Shown here: positions 19,326 through 29,539 of the stretch, piece by piece | Layout: the number at the start of each line of letters is the position of its first letter | Position numbering within the stretch: position 1 is the stretch's first letter | Source of the DNA: Pseudomonas sp. H3(2019) | GTDB lineage: Bacteria; Pseudomonadota; Gammaproteobacteria; Pseudomonadales; Pseudomonadaceae | Length of the DNA stretch: 64,000 bases | Direction of reading: 5' to 3' | Assembly (NCBI RefSeq): GCF_007713465.1 | Contig: NZ_VMSG01000007.1 | Span: forward strand, 62,001 to 126,000 | Notes under the pieces: generated by a model | What the model saw: only the letters and a program-made list of their open reading frames with translations | Told to the model about the DNA's origin: nothing | Databases searched by the model: none | Translations under genes and position numbers: made by a program

Positions 19326-19673
19326 TCAGAGCTCTGGCGCGTCATTGCCTCTTTTTCCGATCACATCATCCACCCAGCTCATCGCCGCAATGACCGTCGG
19401 GAAGCCGATCGTGCTGGTCAAAGCGATCAGTGCGTGATGGATCTCCTCAGTCGTCGCACCGGCTGCCAGTGCCCGTCGGGTATGACTGTGCACTGCGCCT
19501 TCCGAGCGGATGGCCGCCGCGGCACCGAGCTGAACCAGCTGAACGGTTTTCTCGTCCAGCGGGCCGGCCTGATGCACCGCGGTACCCAAGGCCTCCATGG
19601 CGCTGAAATAATCAGGGTATTGATGTTTCAGGCGTTGATAGGTGAATGGGTTGTGATCGCTCTTGTTGTCCAT
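19326..19673 (-). CDS. Carboxymuconolactone-decarboxylase family protein without the usual cysteines
   Basis: A 115-residue all-helical protein of the CMD/AhpD superfamily, with the characteristic stretch LVQLGAAAAIRSEGAVHSHTRRALAAG split as LVQLGAAAAIRSEGAV then HSHTRRAL. AhpD-type members have a C-x-x-C pair that gives peroxidase activity; here the positions are filled by Ala and Ser and no cysteine occurs in the protein. It may instead be a decarboxylase-like or structural member. It is last in the run of SUF genes and follows the collapsed DUF255 gene by 42 bases, so it may be co-transcribed. Confidence 0.75.
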   Translation of the reverse strand: MDNKSDHNPFTYQRLKHQYPDYFSAMEALGTAVHQAGPLDEKTVQLVQLGAAAAIRSEGAVHSHTRRALAAGATTEEIHHALIALTSTIGFPTVIAAMSWVDDVIGKRGNDAPEL

Positions 19674-19715
19674 CGTAGTCTCCTCGCATTGACGGTTCGA
19701 TTCAGTTTCGGCCCT

Positions 19716-19987
19716 TCACTTCAGGCAGCGCTCTACAAGCTCCTCGGCGCTGGTGACCGGGGGTTCGCACGAGTGGTTTCGGCAGACATAGGCGCTGATT
19801 TGCCCCGCGAGCGCATGCCGGCCCGCGCCGATGGGCACATTCTCGGCAAAGGCCAGGACAGGTGGATGGGCTTGTCCTCGTCGCGTGCACGGCGGAACGC
19901 TTCCTCACCCCACGGATACCAATCGACGGGGTTCTCTGCATGCTGGCGCAGATAGGGCGAAGTCTCGTTGGCGAGTCGATTGCTCAT
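19716..19987 (-). pseudogene. DUF255/thioredoxin-domain (YyaL-like) gene, collapsed to its two ends
   Basis: The first 40 or so codons ([30 protein letters not shown]) are the N-terminus of the large YyaL/DUF255 thioredoxin-domain family. After about HLSW, a different frame encodes [19 protein letters not shown] and [16 protein letters not shown], the known C-terminal end of the same family, up to a TGA at 19716-19718. The family is normally 600-700 residues, so nearly the whole gene has been lost with a frame change at the junction (near 19860). The remnant ORF gives an 84-residue chimeric product of no expected function. Confidence 0.8.
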
Positions 19988-20011
19988 GGCTGGCTCCTCA
20001 CACCGGGCTCC

Positions 20012-20860
20012 TCAGAACAGCCCCAACTGCAAGCGCGCCGCCTCGGACATGCGACTTTGATCCCAGGGCGGGTCCCAGACGATCTCGACCTCGACCTCGC
20101 TGACCCCTGGGAGAGTCTGGACCTTGGTGCGCGCCTCTTCCTTCAGTACATCGCCCATTCCGCAACCGGGCGCGGTCATGGACATCTTGATCTCGACTCG
20201 CTGGCCGCCGTCGGCGAGCAAGCGGGTTTCACACTGGTAGATCAACCCGAGATCGACCACATTCACCGGAATCTCCGGGTCGTAGACGGTACGCAACATG
20301 TCGAGCACCTGCTGGATGTCGAAAGCGCCGCTGACCGCCGGTTGCACGCTCGCCTGAGGTTGCCCTTGCGGGAGCGCATCCTGGCCCAGAGCATCGGCGT
20401 CAGCGGCGGCGATCCGCGCCAACCGGCCCCTGGAGATTTGAACCGTGAAGCTGCCACCGAGCGCCTGGGTCACCACCACCCGCTCGCCACGGCCCAGTTG
20501 CAGCCGCTCCCCGCCCGGAATCAGGGTCACCGCGCAGTCACGCGTGAGTTCGATCGGTTGCAGGTAGCCCGGTTTGTTCGGGTTATCGAAATGGAAGCCG
20601 GCGCCATGCAGGTCGTACTCGAAATCGATGGACAAGCCATCCGCGCGCTCTGCGCTCGCGGGATCGAGCAACAGCTTGATGCCGTCTGCCTCGACCGTGA
20701 GATCACCTTCGGCAGCGCGTTCGAAGAAAAACTCATGGGCGAAATGCTCATCGATCCTGAGCCGCACACCGCGCACATGCCCGTCCGCCAGGGCATCGAG
20801 CAAAACTTTGCGTGCCGGTTCGCGCAGGTGAATACGCGGGATTGGTAATGTGGCTGCCAT
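20012..20860 (-). CDS. sufT: SufT-type Fe-S assembly protein with an extra A-type-carrier-like domain
   Basis: A 282-residue protein in three parts. Residues 1-100 resemble an A-type carrier (VLLDALADGHVRGVRLRID, GLSIDFEYDLHGAGFHFDNP), but where those proteins have C-x-C at the end this one reads NPNKPGYLQP with no cysteine. Residues 105-150 match the N-terminal region of long SufT proteins (VTLIPGGERLQLGRGERVVV, TQALGGSFTV). Residues 180-282 are the MIP18/DUF59 domain, with DPEIPVNVVDLGLIY and the conserved cysteine in TAPGCGMGD (residue 233). SufT helps mature Fe-S proteins. It lies six bases after sufU. The start could be debated but the A-type-like region is well conserved in pattern. Confidence 0.85.
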   Translation of the reverse strand: MAATLPIPRIHLREPARKVLLDALADGHVRGVRLRIDEHFAHEFFFERAAEGDLTVEADGIKLLLDPASAERADGLSIDFEYDLHGAGFHFDNPNKPGYLQPIELTRDCAVTLIPGGERLQLGRGERVVVTQALGGSFTVQISRGRLARIAAADADALGQDALPQGQPQASVQPAVSGAFDIQQVLDMLRTVYDPEIPVNVVDLGLIYQCETRLLADGGQRVEIKMSMTAPGCGMGDVLKEEARTKVQTLPGVSEVEVEIVWDPPWDQSRMSEAARLQLGLF

Positions 20861-20866
20861 GGCTGA

Positions 20867-21325
20867 TTACTCCGTCGTGACCTGCGAGGCGCCACCTTCG
20901 AGGGCGCTACGCAGCGTGTGCCAGGCCAGAGTGGCGCATTTGACCCGCACCGGAAACTCCCAAACGCCTGAAAGCACCGCGAGTTTACCGAGCTCCCCGG
21001 GTGTCACCCGGGCGTTTGGCCCTTCGGTGAGCAACGTATGCACCCGGGCAAAAAGTGCCTGCGCCTCTTCCGGTTTTTTCCCCTTCACCGCCAACGTCAT
21101 CAAGGATGCCGAGGCCTGGGAGATGGCACAGCCAACGCCCTGAAAGCTGATGTCCTCGATCACCCCGTTCGCAAGCCGGAGATAAATCTTCAACTGATCG
21201 CCGCACAGCGGATTGAAACCCTCCGCCGTACAGGTCGCGTCATCAAGCGGGTGAAAATTACGCGGCCGCTTACCGTGGTCAATGATCACGTCCTGATAAA
21301 GCTCGCGCAGTTCGTCGCTACTCAC
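20867..21325 (-). CDS. sufU: SufU-type zinc sulfurtransferase / Fe-S scaffold
   Basis: About 152 residues of the SufU branch. The Zn ligands are visible: NPLCGD (Cys and Asp), VGCAISQASAS and VKCATLAWHTL. The roughly 20-residue insertion between the second and third sites, typical of SufU rather than IscU, is present (LFARVHTLLTEGPNARVTPG). SufU takes persulfide sulfur from SufS. The GTG at 21325 is chosen: it overlaps the sufS stop by eight bases and has CAGGAGG upstream; the frame extends to 21376 but within sufS. Confidence 0.92.
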   Translation of the reverse strand: MSSDELRELYQDVIIDHGKRPRNFHPLDDATCTAEGFNPLCGDQLKIYLRLANGVIEDISFQGVGCAISQASASLMTLAVKGKKPEEAQALFARVHTLLTEGPNARVTPGELGKLAVLSGVWEFPVRVKCATLAWHTLRSALEGGASQVTTE

Positions 21326-22595
21326 GGAACACCTCCTGAACCTTGGCCAGCCCCGCCACCAGCGCATCGATATCACGCTCGGTGCTGTAGCAACCGAGTG
21401 AAGCGCGAGCCGTGGCGGGCACGCCGAAACGGTTCATCAAGGGCTGTGCGCAGTGGTGCCCGGTGCGAATCGCGATCCCTTCGCGGTCAAGGATGGTGCC
21501 GATATCGTGCGGGTGGATGCCGTCGAGGACAAACGAAAGAACACCGACCTTCTCTGCTGCCGTACCGATCAGCCGCAGGCCAGGCACTGTCGCCAGCGCC
21601 TTCAGTGCGTAGGCCTGTACGACCTGCTCGTGAGCCGCAATCGCCTCTGGCCCCAGTTCAGCGAGAAAGTCGATCGCCGCGCCGAGGCCGATAGCGCCGG
21701 CCATGTTCGGGGTTCCCGCTTCAAACTTGTACGGCGGTTTGTTGTAGACAGTGTTCTCGAAGCTGACCGAGAGAATCATGTCGCCGCCGCCCTGATAAGG
21801 CGGCATGCTTTCGAGCAGCTCGTGACGGCCGTAGAGCACGCCGATACCGGTGGGACCGTACATCTTGTGGCCTGACAGCGCGTAAAAATCGCAGCCCAGC
21901 GCTCGGACGTCGACCTTCAAGTGCGGAGCCGCCTGGGCGCCGTCGACCAGCACGCGTACGCCCCGCGCGTGGGCGAGTTCGACAATGCGCCGGATCGGGT
22001 TGATGGTACCGAGCACATTGGAGACATGAGTGACAGCCACCAGCCGGGTCCGGGGCCCGATCAGCCGTTCCAGCTCATCGAGCAGCAGTTCGCCGGCGTC
22101 ATTGATCGGTGCCACCCGCAGCCGCGCGCCGGTCTGCTCGCAGAGCATCTGCCAAGGCACGATATTCGAATGGTGTTCCATGGCCGTGATCAGCACCTCG
22201 TCGCCAGTACGGAGCTGAGTCTTGCCATAGGTTTGCGCCACGAGGTTGACCGCTTCGGTCGTGCCGCGGACGAAGACGATCTCTTCGACAGACTCGGCAT
22301 TGAGGAAGCCCTGGACCTTGGCCCGAGCCTTCTCGTACTCCTCGGTGGCGCGTACCGAAAGATAATGCACGCCACGGTGCACGTTGGCGTTCTCCTTTGA
22401 AAAGAAGTGCGACATGGCATCGATGACCGCCTGCGGCTTCTGGCTGGTCGCGGCACTGTCGAGGTAAATCAGCGGCTTGCCGTAGATCGTCTCCGCGAGA
22501 ATCGGGAACGCCTGGCGCACACGTTCGACGTCGTAGCCTGGCGCAAGGTGTAACGGTTTCGCTAGCCCGTGAAGGCGGTATTCGAGGTCGCTCAT
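21318..22595 (-). CDS. sufS: Cysteine desulfurase SufS
   Basis: A 425-residue class II cysteine desulfurase. The PLP lysine lies in ALSGHKMYGPTGIGVLYG and the reactive cysteine in RTGHHCAQPLMNRFG. The motif AMEHHSNIVPWQ with the stacking histidine is present. SufS takes sulfur from cysteine and hands it to SufU. Its ATG overlaps the sufD stop (ATGA), and it overlaps sufU by eight bases. Confidence 0.96.
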   Translation of the reverse strand: MSDLEYRLHGLAKPLHLAPGYDVERVRQAFPILAETIYGKPLIYLDSAATSQKPQAVIDAMSHFFSKENANVHRGVHYLSVRATEEYEKARAKVQGFLNAESVEEIVFVRGTTEAVNLVAQTYGKTQLRTGDEVLITAMEHHSNIVPWQMLCEQTGARLRVAPINDAGELLLDELERLIGPRTRLVAVTHVSNVLGTINPIRRIVELAHARGVRVLVDGAQAAPHLKVDVRALGCDFYALSGHKMYGPTGIGVLYGRHELLESMPPYQGGGDMILSVSFENTVYNKPPYKFEAGTPNMAGAIGLGAAIDFLAELGPEAIAAHEQVVQAYALKALATVPGLRLIGTAAEKVGVLSFVLDGIHPHDIGTILDREGIAIRTGHHCAQPLMNRFGVPATARASLGCYSTERDIDALVAGLAKVQEVFRE

Positions 22596-23898
22596 GCCAC
22601 CACCTCCCGCCCGCGCAATTGCGCGGTGACCAGTCGCTGCACATGCTCGCGCAGCGGCTCCAGCTCAATGAGCTCGAGCATCTCGCTGACGAACGCAAAG
22701 GTCAGCAGCGATCGCGCTGCCGCCAGCGGAATCCCCCGTGAGCGCAGGTAGAAAATGGCCTGTTCATCCAGTTGGCCAACGGCGGCACCGTGAGCGCACT
22801 TGACGTCATCGGCGAAGATCTCCAGCCGAGGCTGAGAGTTGACCTGGGCCGACGTCGACAACAACAGATTCTTGTTGGTCTGGCTGGCATCGGTCTTCAT
22901 CGCCCCCGGACGCACGATGATCCGTCCGTCAAAGATTCCATGCCCATGATCATCGATCACGCCTTTGTAGCGTTCGCGGCTGGTGCAGCTCGGCGCTTGA
23001 TGCTCGATGGTCGTCTGATTGTCCAGGTGTTGCTGACCTCGCGGCAGGTACAGACCGTTCAACGCGACCCGCGCGCCGGGGCCTTCGAGTACCACGCGCA
23101 GCTCCTGCCGTGCCAGTTTCGAGCCCAGTGCCAGGGAATGCGCGATGAAGTGGCTGCCTCGGGCCTGGCGCACGCTGAGCAGCGCGACATGGAATGCCGC
23201 CGTGCTCTCGTTCTGCACCGTGTAATGCTCAAGTGTGGCGTCAGCGTCGAGCAGCACCTCGCTGACCGCGTTACTCAAGTAGACCTCGTTCCCGCTGCCG
23301 ACGTGGCTTTGCACCAGAGTCGCCCGGCTCCCTGCCCCCATCTGCACCAGGACACGCGGATGGGTCACCCGTGGCGTGGCGTCCGACGTCGAAAGAAACA
23401 CCAGATGGATCGGGGCGTCGAGCGTCGTGTGGGCGGGAATCTGCACCAACGCCCCGTCCTCGGCGAACGCGGTATTCAGCGCCGTAAAGGCTTGCGGCCG
23501 TGAGCGAAACGCGTGGGCGAACAGGCTTTCGAGCACGCCGTTGTCGGCGTTCAGCAGTGCTGCAAATGGGCACACCTTAACGCCGTGGGGCAGTCCTTCA
23601 AGTGCCGACAGCTCAGCGGCGAAATAGCCGTTGACGAAGACCAGTCGCACACCGCCGTAGTTACCGGCAAGTCGTTCGATGTTGACGGCGGACAGGTCCC
23701 GACTCGCGTCCGTTTCGACCGCCTGGAAAGGAATCTCCAGGATCGGCGCGACTCGCGTGTGCTTCCAGGCTTCGTCCTTGACCGTGGGAAAGCCCTGCTC
23801 GGTCACCCACTGGAACGCGGCGCGGCGCAACGCTTGCAGCCAGGCCGGATGCCCAGCGTCAGATCCGGGGGTGAGCTGCGTGAGGAACGCCGCGCTGT

Positions 23899-23902
<4 letters not shown>
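22592..23902 (-). CDS. sufD: Fe-S cluster assembly protein SufD
   Basis: A 436-residue protein of the SufB/SufD beta-helix family, with the C-terminal marks [20 protein letters not shown] and [18 protein letters not shown]. SufD pairs with SufB and SufC in the SufBC2D scaffold and helps load iron. It overlaps sufC by four bases (ATGA) and sufS by four, which indicates tight coupling. Confidence 0.95.
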
Positions 23903-24663
<761 letters not shown>

Positions 24664-24679
24664 GCTCCCACCCCGGGCC

Positions 24680-26128
<1,449 letters not shown>

Positions 26129-26217
26129 CGCGGATGCCTCCTGCTGTTGGCAGGACCATGTGATCGTTTAACTATACTCCTTCCCTGTTCCTTACGACCC
26201 GAGCTAGCCCCTGGCGT

Positions 26218-26535
26218 TCAAACATCCGACGATTGCCGTAACAGGATGTCGTTGCCGTCCACCCGGACCTCGAACTGTTCGACCTGGTAAGCCGGTTCTG
26301 TGAGGCATTCGCCGCTGGTCACGTCGAACTCATAGGCGTGAACCGGGCAAATCACCACGTTGTCGCAGAGTATTCCGTCTCCCAGCGAACCGTCTTCGTG
26401 CGGGCAGGTGTTGTGGATGGCGAAATACCGGCCATCGACATTGAACAGCGCGACGGGCGTACCCCCAAGGTCCACGGTTATGCCGTTACCCGGTTCGATA
26501 TCCCCCACAGATGCGACCTTGACGAACTCACTCAT
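26218..26535 (-). CDS. Rieske ferredoxin (non-heme iron oxygenase ferredoxin type)
   Basis: A 105-residue Rieske [2Fe-2S] protein with both ligand boxes: NTCPHEDGSL (Cys-x-His) and VICPVHAYEFD (Cys-x-x-His). Proteins like this normally feed electrons to ring-hydroxylating oxygenases, but here no oxygenase is present and the gene opens the SUF operon, as in some other bacteria where a Rieske protein travels with sufBCDSU. It may supply electrons for cluster assembly. The ATG is followed by the divergent ligase gene 213 bases away. Confidence 0.88.
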   Translation of the reverse strand: MSEFVKVASVGDIEPGNGITVDLGGTPVALFNVDGRYFAIHNTCPHEDGSLGDGILCDNVVICPVHAYEFDVTSGECLTEPAYQVEQFEVRVDGNDILLRQSSDV

Positions 26536-26748
26536 AGTGCCACTCCCTCTTGAGTGTCATTTTAGCTGCTGGATCTGCTGCCGACTCGTCGGGATCCGAT
26601 CACCGAGACTTGCGCCCGGCAGCAGTAGGCTAAGCTTTCAGCAGCTCATTGCTCACGATGCTCGCGCCTGCAGGTTTTGGGTTTTTCTGAAGAGCGTCTG
26701 CAACAGCTATTTCAGACAGGCCCAAACCACTCACGCAGGACTGACGTG

Positions 26749-28122
26749 ATGACCGAGCCCCTCCTCAGCTTCGAAGAACTGAAACTCGCCGCTACCGCAG
26801 GTGATATCGATACCGTGCTGGTCTGCATGGTCGATATGCAGGGGCGACTGGTCGGCAAGCGATTCCAGGTCGAGTTTTTCATCGACAGCGGCCATGAAGA
26901 AACCCACTGCTGCAATTACCTGCTGGCCGACGACATCGACATGGAACCGGTGCCAGGTTATGCCGCCGCCAGCTGGAGCAAAGGCTATGGCGATTTCGTG
27001 CTGAAACCCGACATGGCCACCTTGCGCCGCGTGCCGTGGCTGGAATGCACGGCGCTGGTGCTCTGCGACGTGCTCGATCACCACCATCGGCAGGACTTGC
27101 CCCACAGCCCGCGGGCAATCCTGAAAAAGCAGATCGAGCGACTCCGTGAGCGCGGCTACAGCGGCATGTTCGCCTCGGAACTGGAGTTCTATCTGTTCGA
27201 CGAGAGTTACGAGGCCATCCACGAGCGCAACTACCACAAGCCGAAAACCGCCGGCCATTACATCGAGGATTACAACATCCTCCAGACCACCCGCGAGGAG
27301 CCAGTGCTGCGGGCGATTCGCAAACACCTGCAGGCCTCCGGCATTCCCGTGGAAAACTCCAAGGGTGAATGGGGCCCGGGCCAGGAAGAAATCAACGTCC
27401 GTTATGCCGATGCCCTGACCATGGCCGACCAGCACGTGATCATCAAGCACGCCTGCAAAGAGATCGCGCAATTGCAGGGCAAGGCGATCACGTTCATGGC
27501 CAAGTGGCGCTATGACGCCGCCGGGTCCAGTAGCCATATCCACAACTCGTTGTGGGACAAGAATGGCAAAAAGCCGCTGTTCTTCGACCCCAAGGCCGAG
27601 TTCGGCATGTCGACGCTGATGCGTGCCTGGGTGGCCGGGCAGCTCAAGTACGCCAACGACATCACCTGTTTTCTCGCGCCTTACATCAATTCGTACAAGC
27701 GCTTCCAGGCTGGCACTTTCGCGCCGACCCGGGCGATCTGGAGTCGGGACAACCGCACCGCAGGCTTTCGTTTGTGCGCCGAAGGCAGCAAATCCATCCG
27801 CATCGAATGCCGCATCGGCGGCGCCGACCTCAACCCTTATCTGGCCTTCGCCGCGTTGATCGCCGCAGGCCTGGCCGGTATCGACGAGCAGCTCAGCCTG
27901 GCGCCACCCTTTGAAGGCGATGCCTACCTCGACGAACACTTGCCGGAAGTCTCGAAGACCCTGCGCGAAGCCTGCGCCGCGCTCAAGGCCTCGAGCATGT
28001 TGCGCGAGGCGTTCGGTGACGAAGTGGTCGACCACTACGTGCACACCGCCGAATGGGAGCAGAAAGAGTACGACCGACGGATAACCGACTGGGAACTGCA
28101 GCGCGGTTTTGAGCGCTATTGA
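26749..28122 (+). CDS. Glutamine-synthetase-family ligase (gamma-glutamyl-amine synthetase-like)
   Basis: About 457 residues of the glutamine synthetase fold (EFYLFDESYEAIHERNYHK; VENSKGEWGPGQEEINVRYA; ITFMAKWRYDAAGSSSHIHN; ECRIGGADLNPYLAFAALIA). The catalytic core is close to gamma-glutamylamide synthetases rather than housekeeping GlnA. Such enzymes join glutamate to a primary amine using ATP. The ATG at 26749 is used although the frame opens at 26677. It is first in a tight trio with aldehyde and alcohol dehydrogenases, 22 bases apart from the next gene, so the amine substrate likely carries an alcohol or aldehyde group. Confidence 0.85.
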   Translation: MTEPLLSFEELKLAATAGDIDTVLVCMVDMQGRLVGKRFQVEFFIDSGHEETHCCNYLLADDIDMEPVPGYAAASWSKGYGDFVLKPDMATLRRVPWLECTALVLCDVLDHHHRQDLPHSPRAILKKQIERLRERGYSGMFASELEFYLFDESYEAIHERNYHKPKTAGHYIEDYNILQTTREEPVLRAIRKHLQASGIPVENSKGEWGPGQEEINVRYADALTMADQHVIIKHACKEIAQLQGKAITFMAKWRYDAAGSSSHIHNSLWDKNGKKPLFFDPKAEFGMSTLMRAWVAGQLKYANDITCFLAPYINSYKRFQAGTFAPTRAIWSRDNRTAGFRLCAEGSKSIRIECRIGGADLNPYLAFAALIAAGLAGIDEQLSLAPPFEGDAYLDEHLPEVSKTLREACAALKASSMLREAFGDEVVDHYVHTAEWEQKEYDRRITDWELQRGFERY

Positions 28123-28144
28123 GCAATCCATTATTGAGGCAGCC

Positions 28145-29536
28145 ATGACGTCGATGATTCAACTCATCTCCCCGGTCGATGGCCGGGTCTACGCCGAACG
28201 CCACTGCGCCAATGCGACGCAGATCGAGCAGGCGCTGACGGCTGCCGCAGCCGCCCAGGCGTCATGGAAACGCCGGCCACTGAGCGAACGCGCCGCTTTA
28301 TGCAGTGCCGCCGTGGACGCGATGCTGGCCATGAAAGACGAAATAGTGCCGGAACTGGCCTGGCAAATGGGCCGCCCGGTACGCTTTGGCGCTGGCGAGC
28401 TGCGCGGATTCGAAGAGCGTGCCCGGCATATGATCGCCATCGCACCTGAAGCCTTGGCAGCGGTCGAACCTGCGCCTGTCGTGGGGTTTCGACGCCAGAT
28501 CAAACGCGAGCCGCTGGGTACGGTGCTGGTTATCGCACCCTGGAATTACCCCTACCTCACGGCGGTCAATACGATCATCCCGGCGCTGATGGCCGGCAAC
28601 AGCGTCATTCTCAAACACGCCTCGCAAACGCTGCTGGTCGGTGAACGTTTCGCTGAGGCCTTTCGCCGCGCCAACCTGCCCGAAGGGCTGTTCCATAACC
28701 TGCTGCTCAATCACACCTATACCGCGGCGATCATTGCCTCGGGACGGGTGCAGCACGTGAACTTCACCGGTTCGGTCGAAGCCGGCAAAGCCATCGAAAT
28801 CGCCGCCACCGGGCGCTTCCTCGGCATCGGGCTGGAGCTCGGCGGCAAAGACCCGGCCTACGTCCGCGCAGACGCCAACCTTGAGCATGCCGTGGAAAAC
28901 CTGGTGGACGGCAGCTTCTTCAACTCCGGGCAAAGCTGCTGCGCCGTCGAACGTATCTATGTCGATCAAACAATTTACCCGGCGTTTGTCGAGCGCTTTG
29001 CCGCCCTGACCCGCCAATATGTGCTGGGCAACCCGCTGGACGAAGCCACCACCCTCGGCCCGTTGGTCAATCCGGGAGCTGCCGAGTTCGTGCGTGGGCA
29101 GATCGCCGAAGCGCTGGCAAAAGGTGCTAAAGCACTGATCGATCCAAAGACCTTTCCAGCGGATGTGCCCGGCAGCGCCTACCTCGCGCCGCAGGTGTTA
29201 GTCGATGTCAGCCATCAAATGTCGGTGATGCGCGAGGAAAGCTTTGGTCCGGTGGTCGGCATCATGCCGGTTGCCAGCGACGACGAAGCCATCGCCTTGA
29301 TGAACGACAGCGAATTCGGGCTCAGCGCCTCAATCTGGACGGCGGACCTCGCCGCCGCCGAACGTATCGGCGACGAGATCGCCACCGGCAGCGTATTCAT
29401 GAACCGCTGCGATTACCTGGACCCGGCCCTGGCCTGGACCGGGGTGAAAAACAGCGGGCGCGGCGTATCGCTGTCGCGCATCGGTTACGAACACCTGACC
29501 CGAGCCAAATCCTTCCATCTGCGCCATGAGATCTGA
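28145..29536 (+). CDS. NAD(P)-dependent aldehyde dehydrogenase
   Basis: About 463 residues of the aldehyde dehydrogenase superfamily. The cofactor-binding TTAPWNYP-like motif is VLVIAPWNYPYLTAVNTIIPA, the general-base glutamate is in GLELGGKDPAYV and the catalytic cysteine in NSGQSCCAVERI. The ATG at 28145 (MTSMIQLIS) follows TTGAGGC, a plausible ribosome site; the frame opens earlier. It is between the ligase and the iron alcohol dehydrogenase and should oxidise the aldehyde made by the latter to an acid. Confidence 0.92.
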   Translation: MTSMIQLISPVDGRVYAERHCANATQIEQALTAAAAAQASWKRRPLSERAALCSAAVDAMLAMKDEIVPELAWQMGRPVRFGAGELRGFEERARHMIAIAPEALAAVEPAPVVGFRRQIKREPLGTVLVIAPWNYPYLTAVNTIIPALMAGNSVILKHASQTLLVGERFAEAFRRANLPEGLFHNLLLNHTYTAAIIASGRVQHVNFTGSVEAGKAIEIAATGRFLGIGLELGGKDPAYVRADANLEHAVENLVDGSFFNSGQSCCAVERIYVDQTIYPAFVERFAALTRQYVLGNPLDEATTLGPLVNPGAAEFVRGQIAEALAKGAKALIDPKTFPADVPGSAYLAPQVLVDVSHQMSVMREESFGPVVGIMPVASDDEAIALMNDSEFGLSASIWTADLAAAERIGDEIATGSVFMNRCDYLDPALAWTGVKNSGRGVSLSRIGYEHLTRAKSFHLRHEI

Positions 29537-29539
29537 GCC

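Noticed and set aside
16213..19437. Long plus-strand open frames opposite fdnG (16213-17301, 17611-19437)
   Set aside because: They mirror a well-conserved gene on the other strand and show low-complexity composition typical of high-GC shadows.
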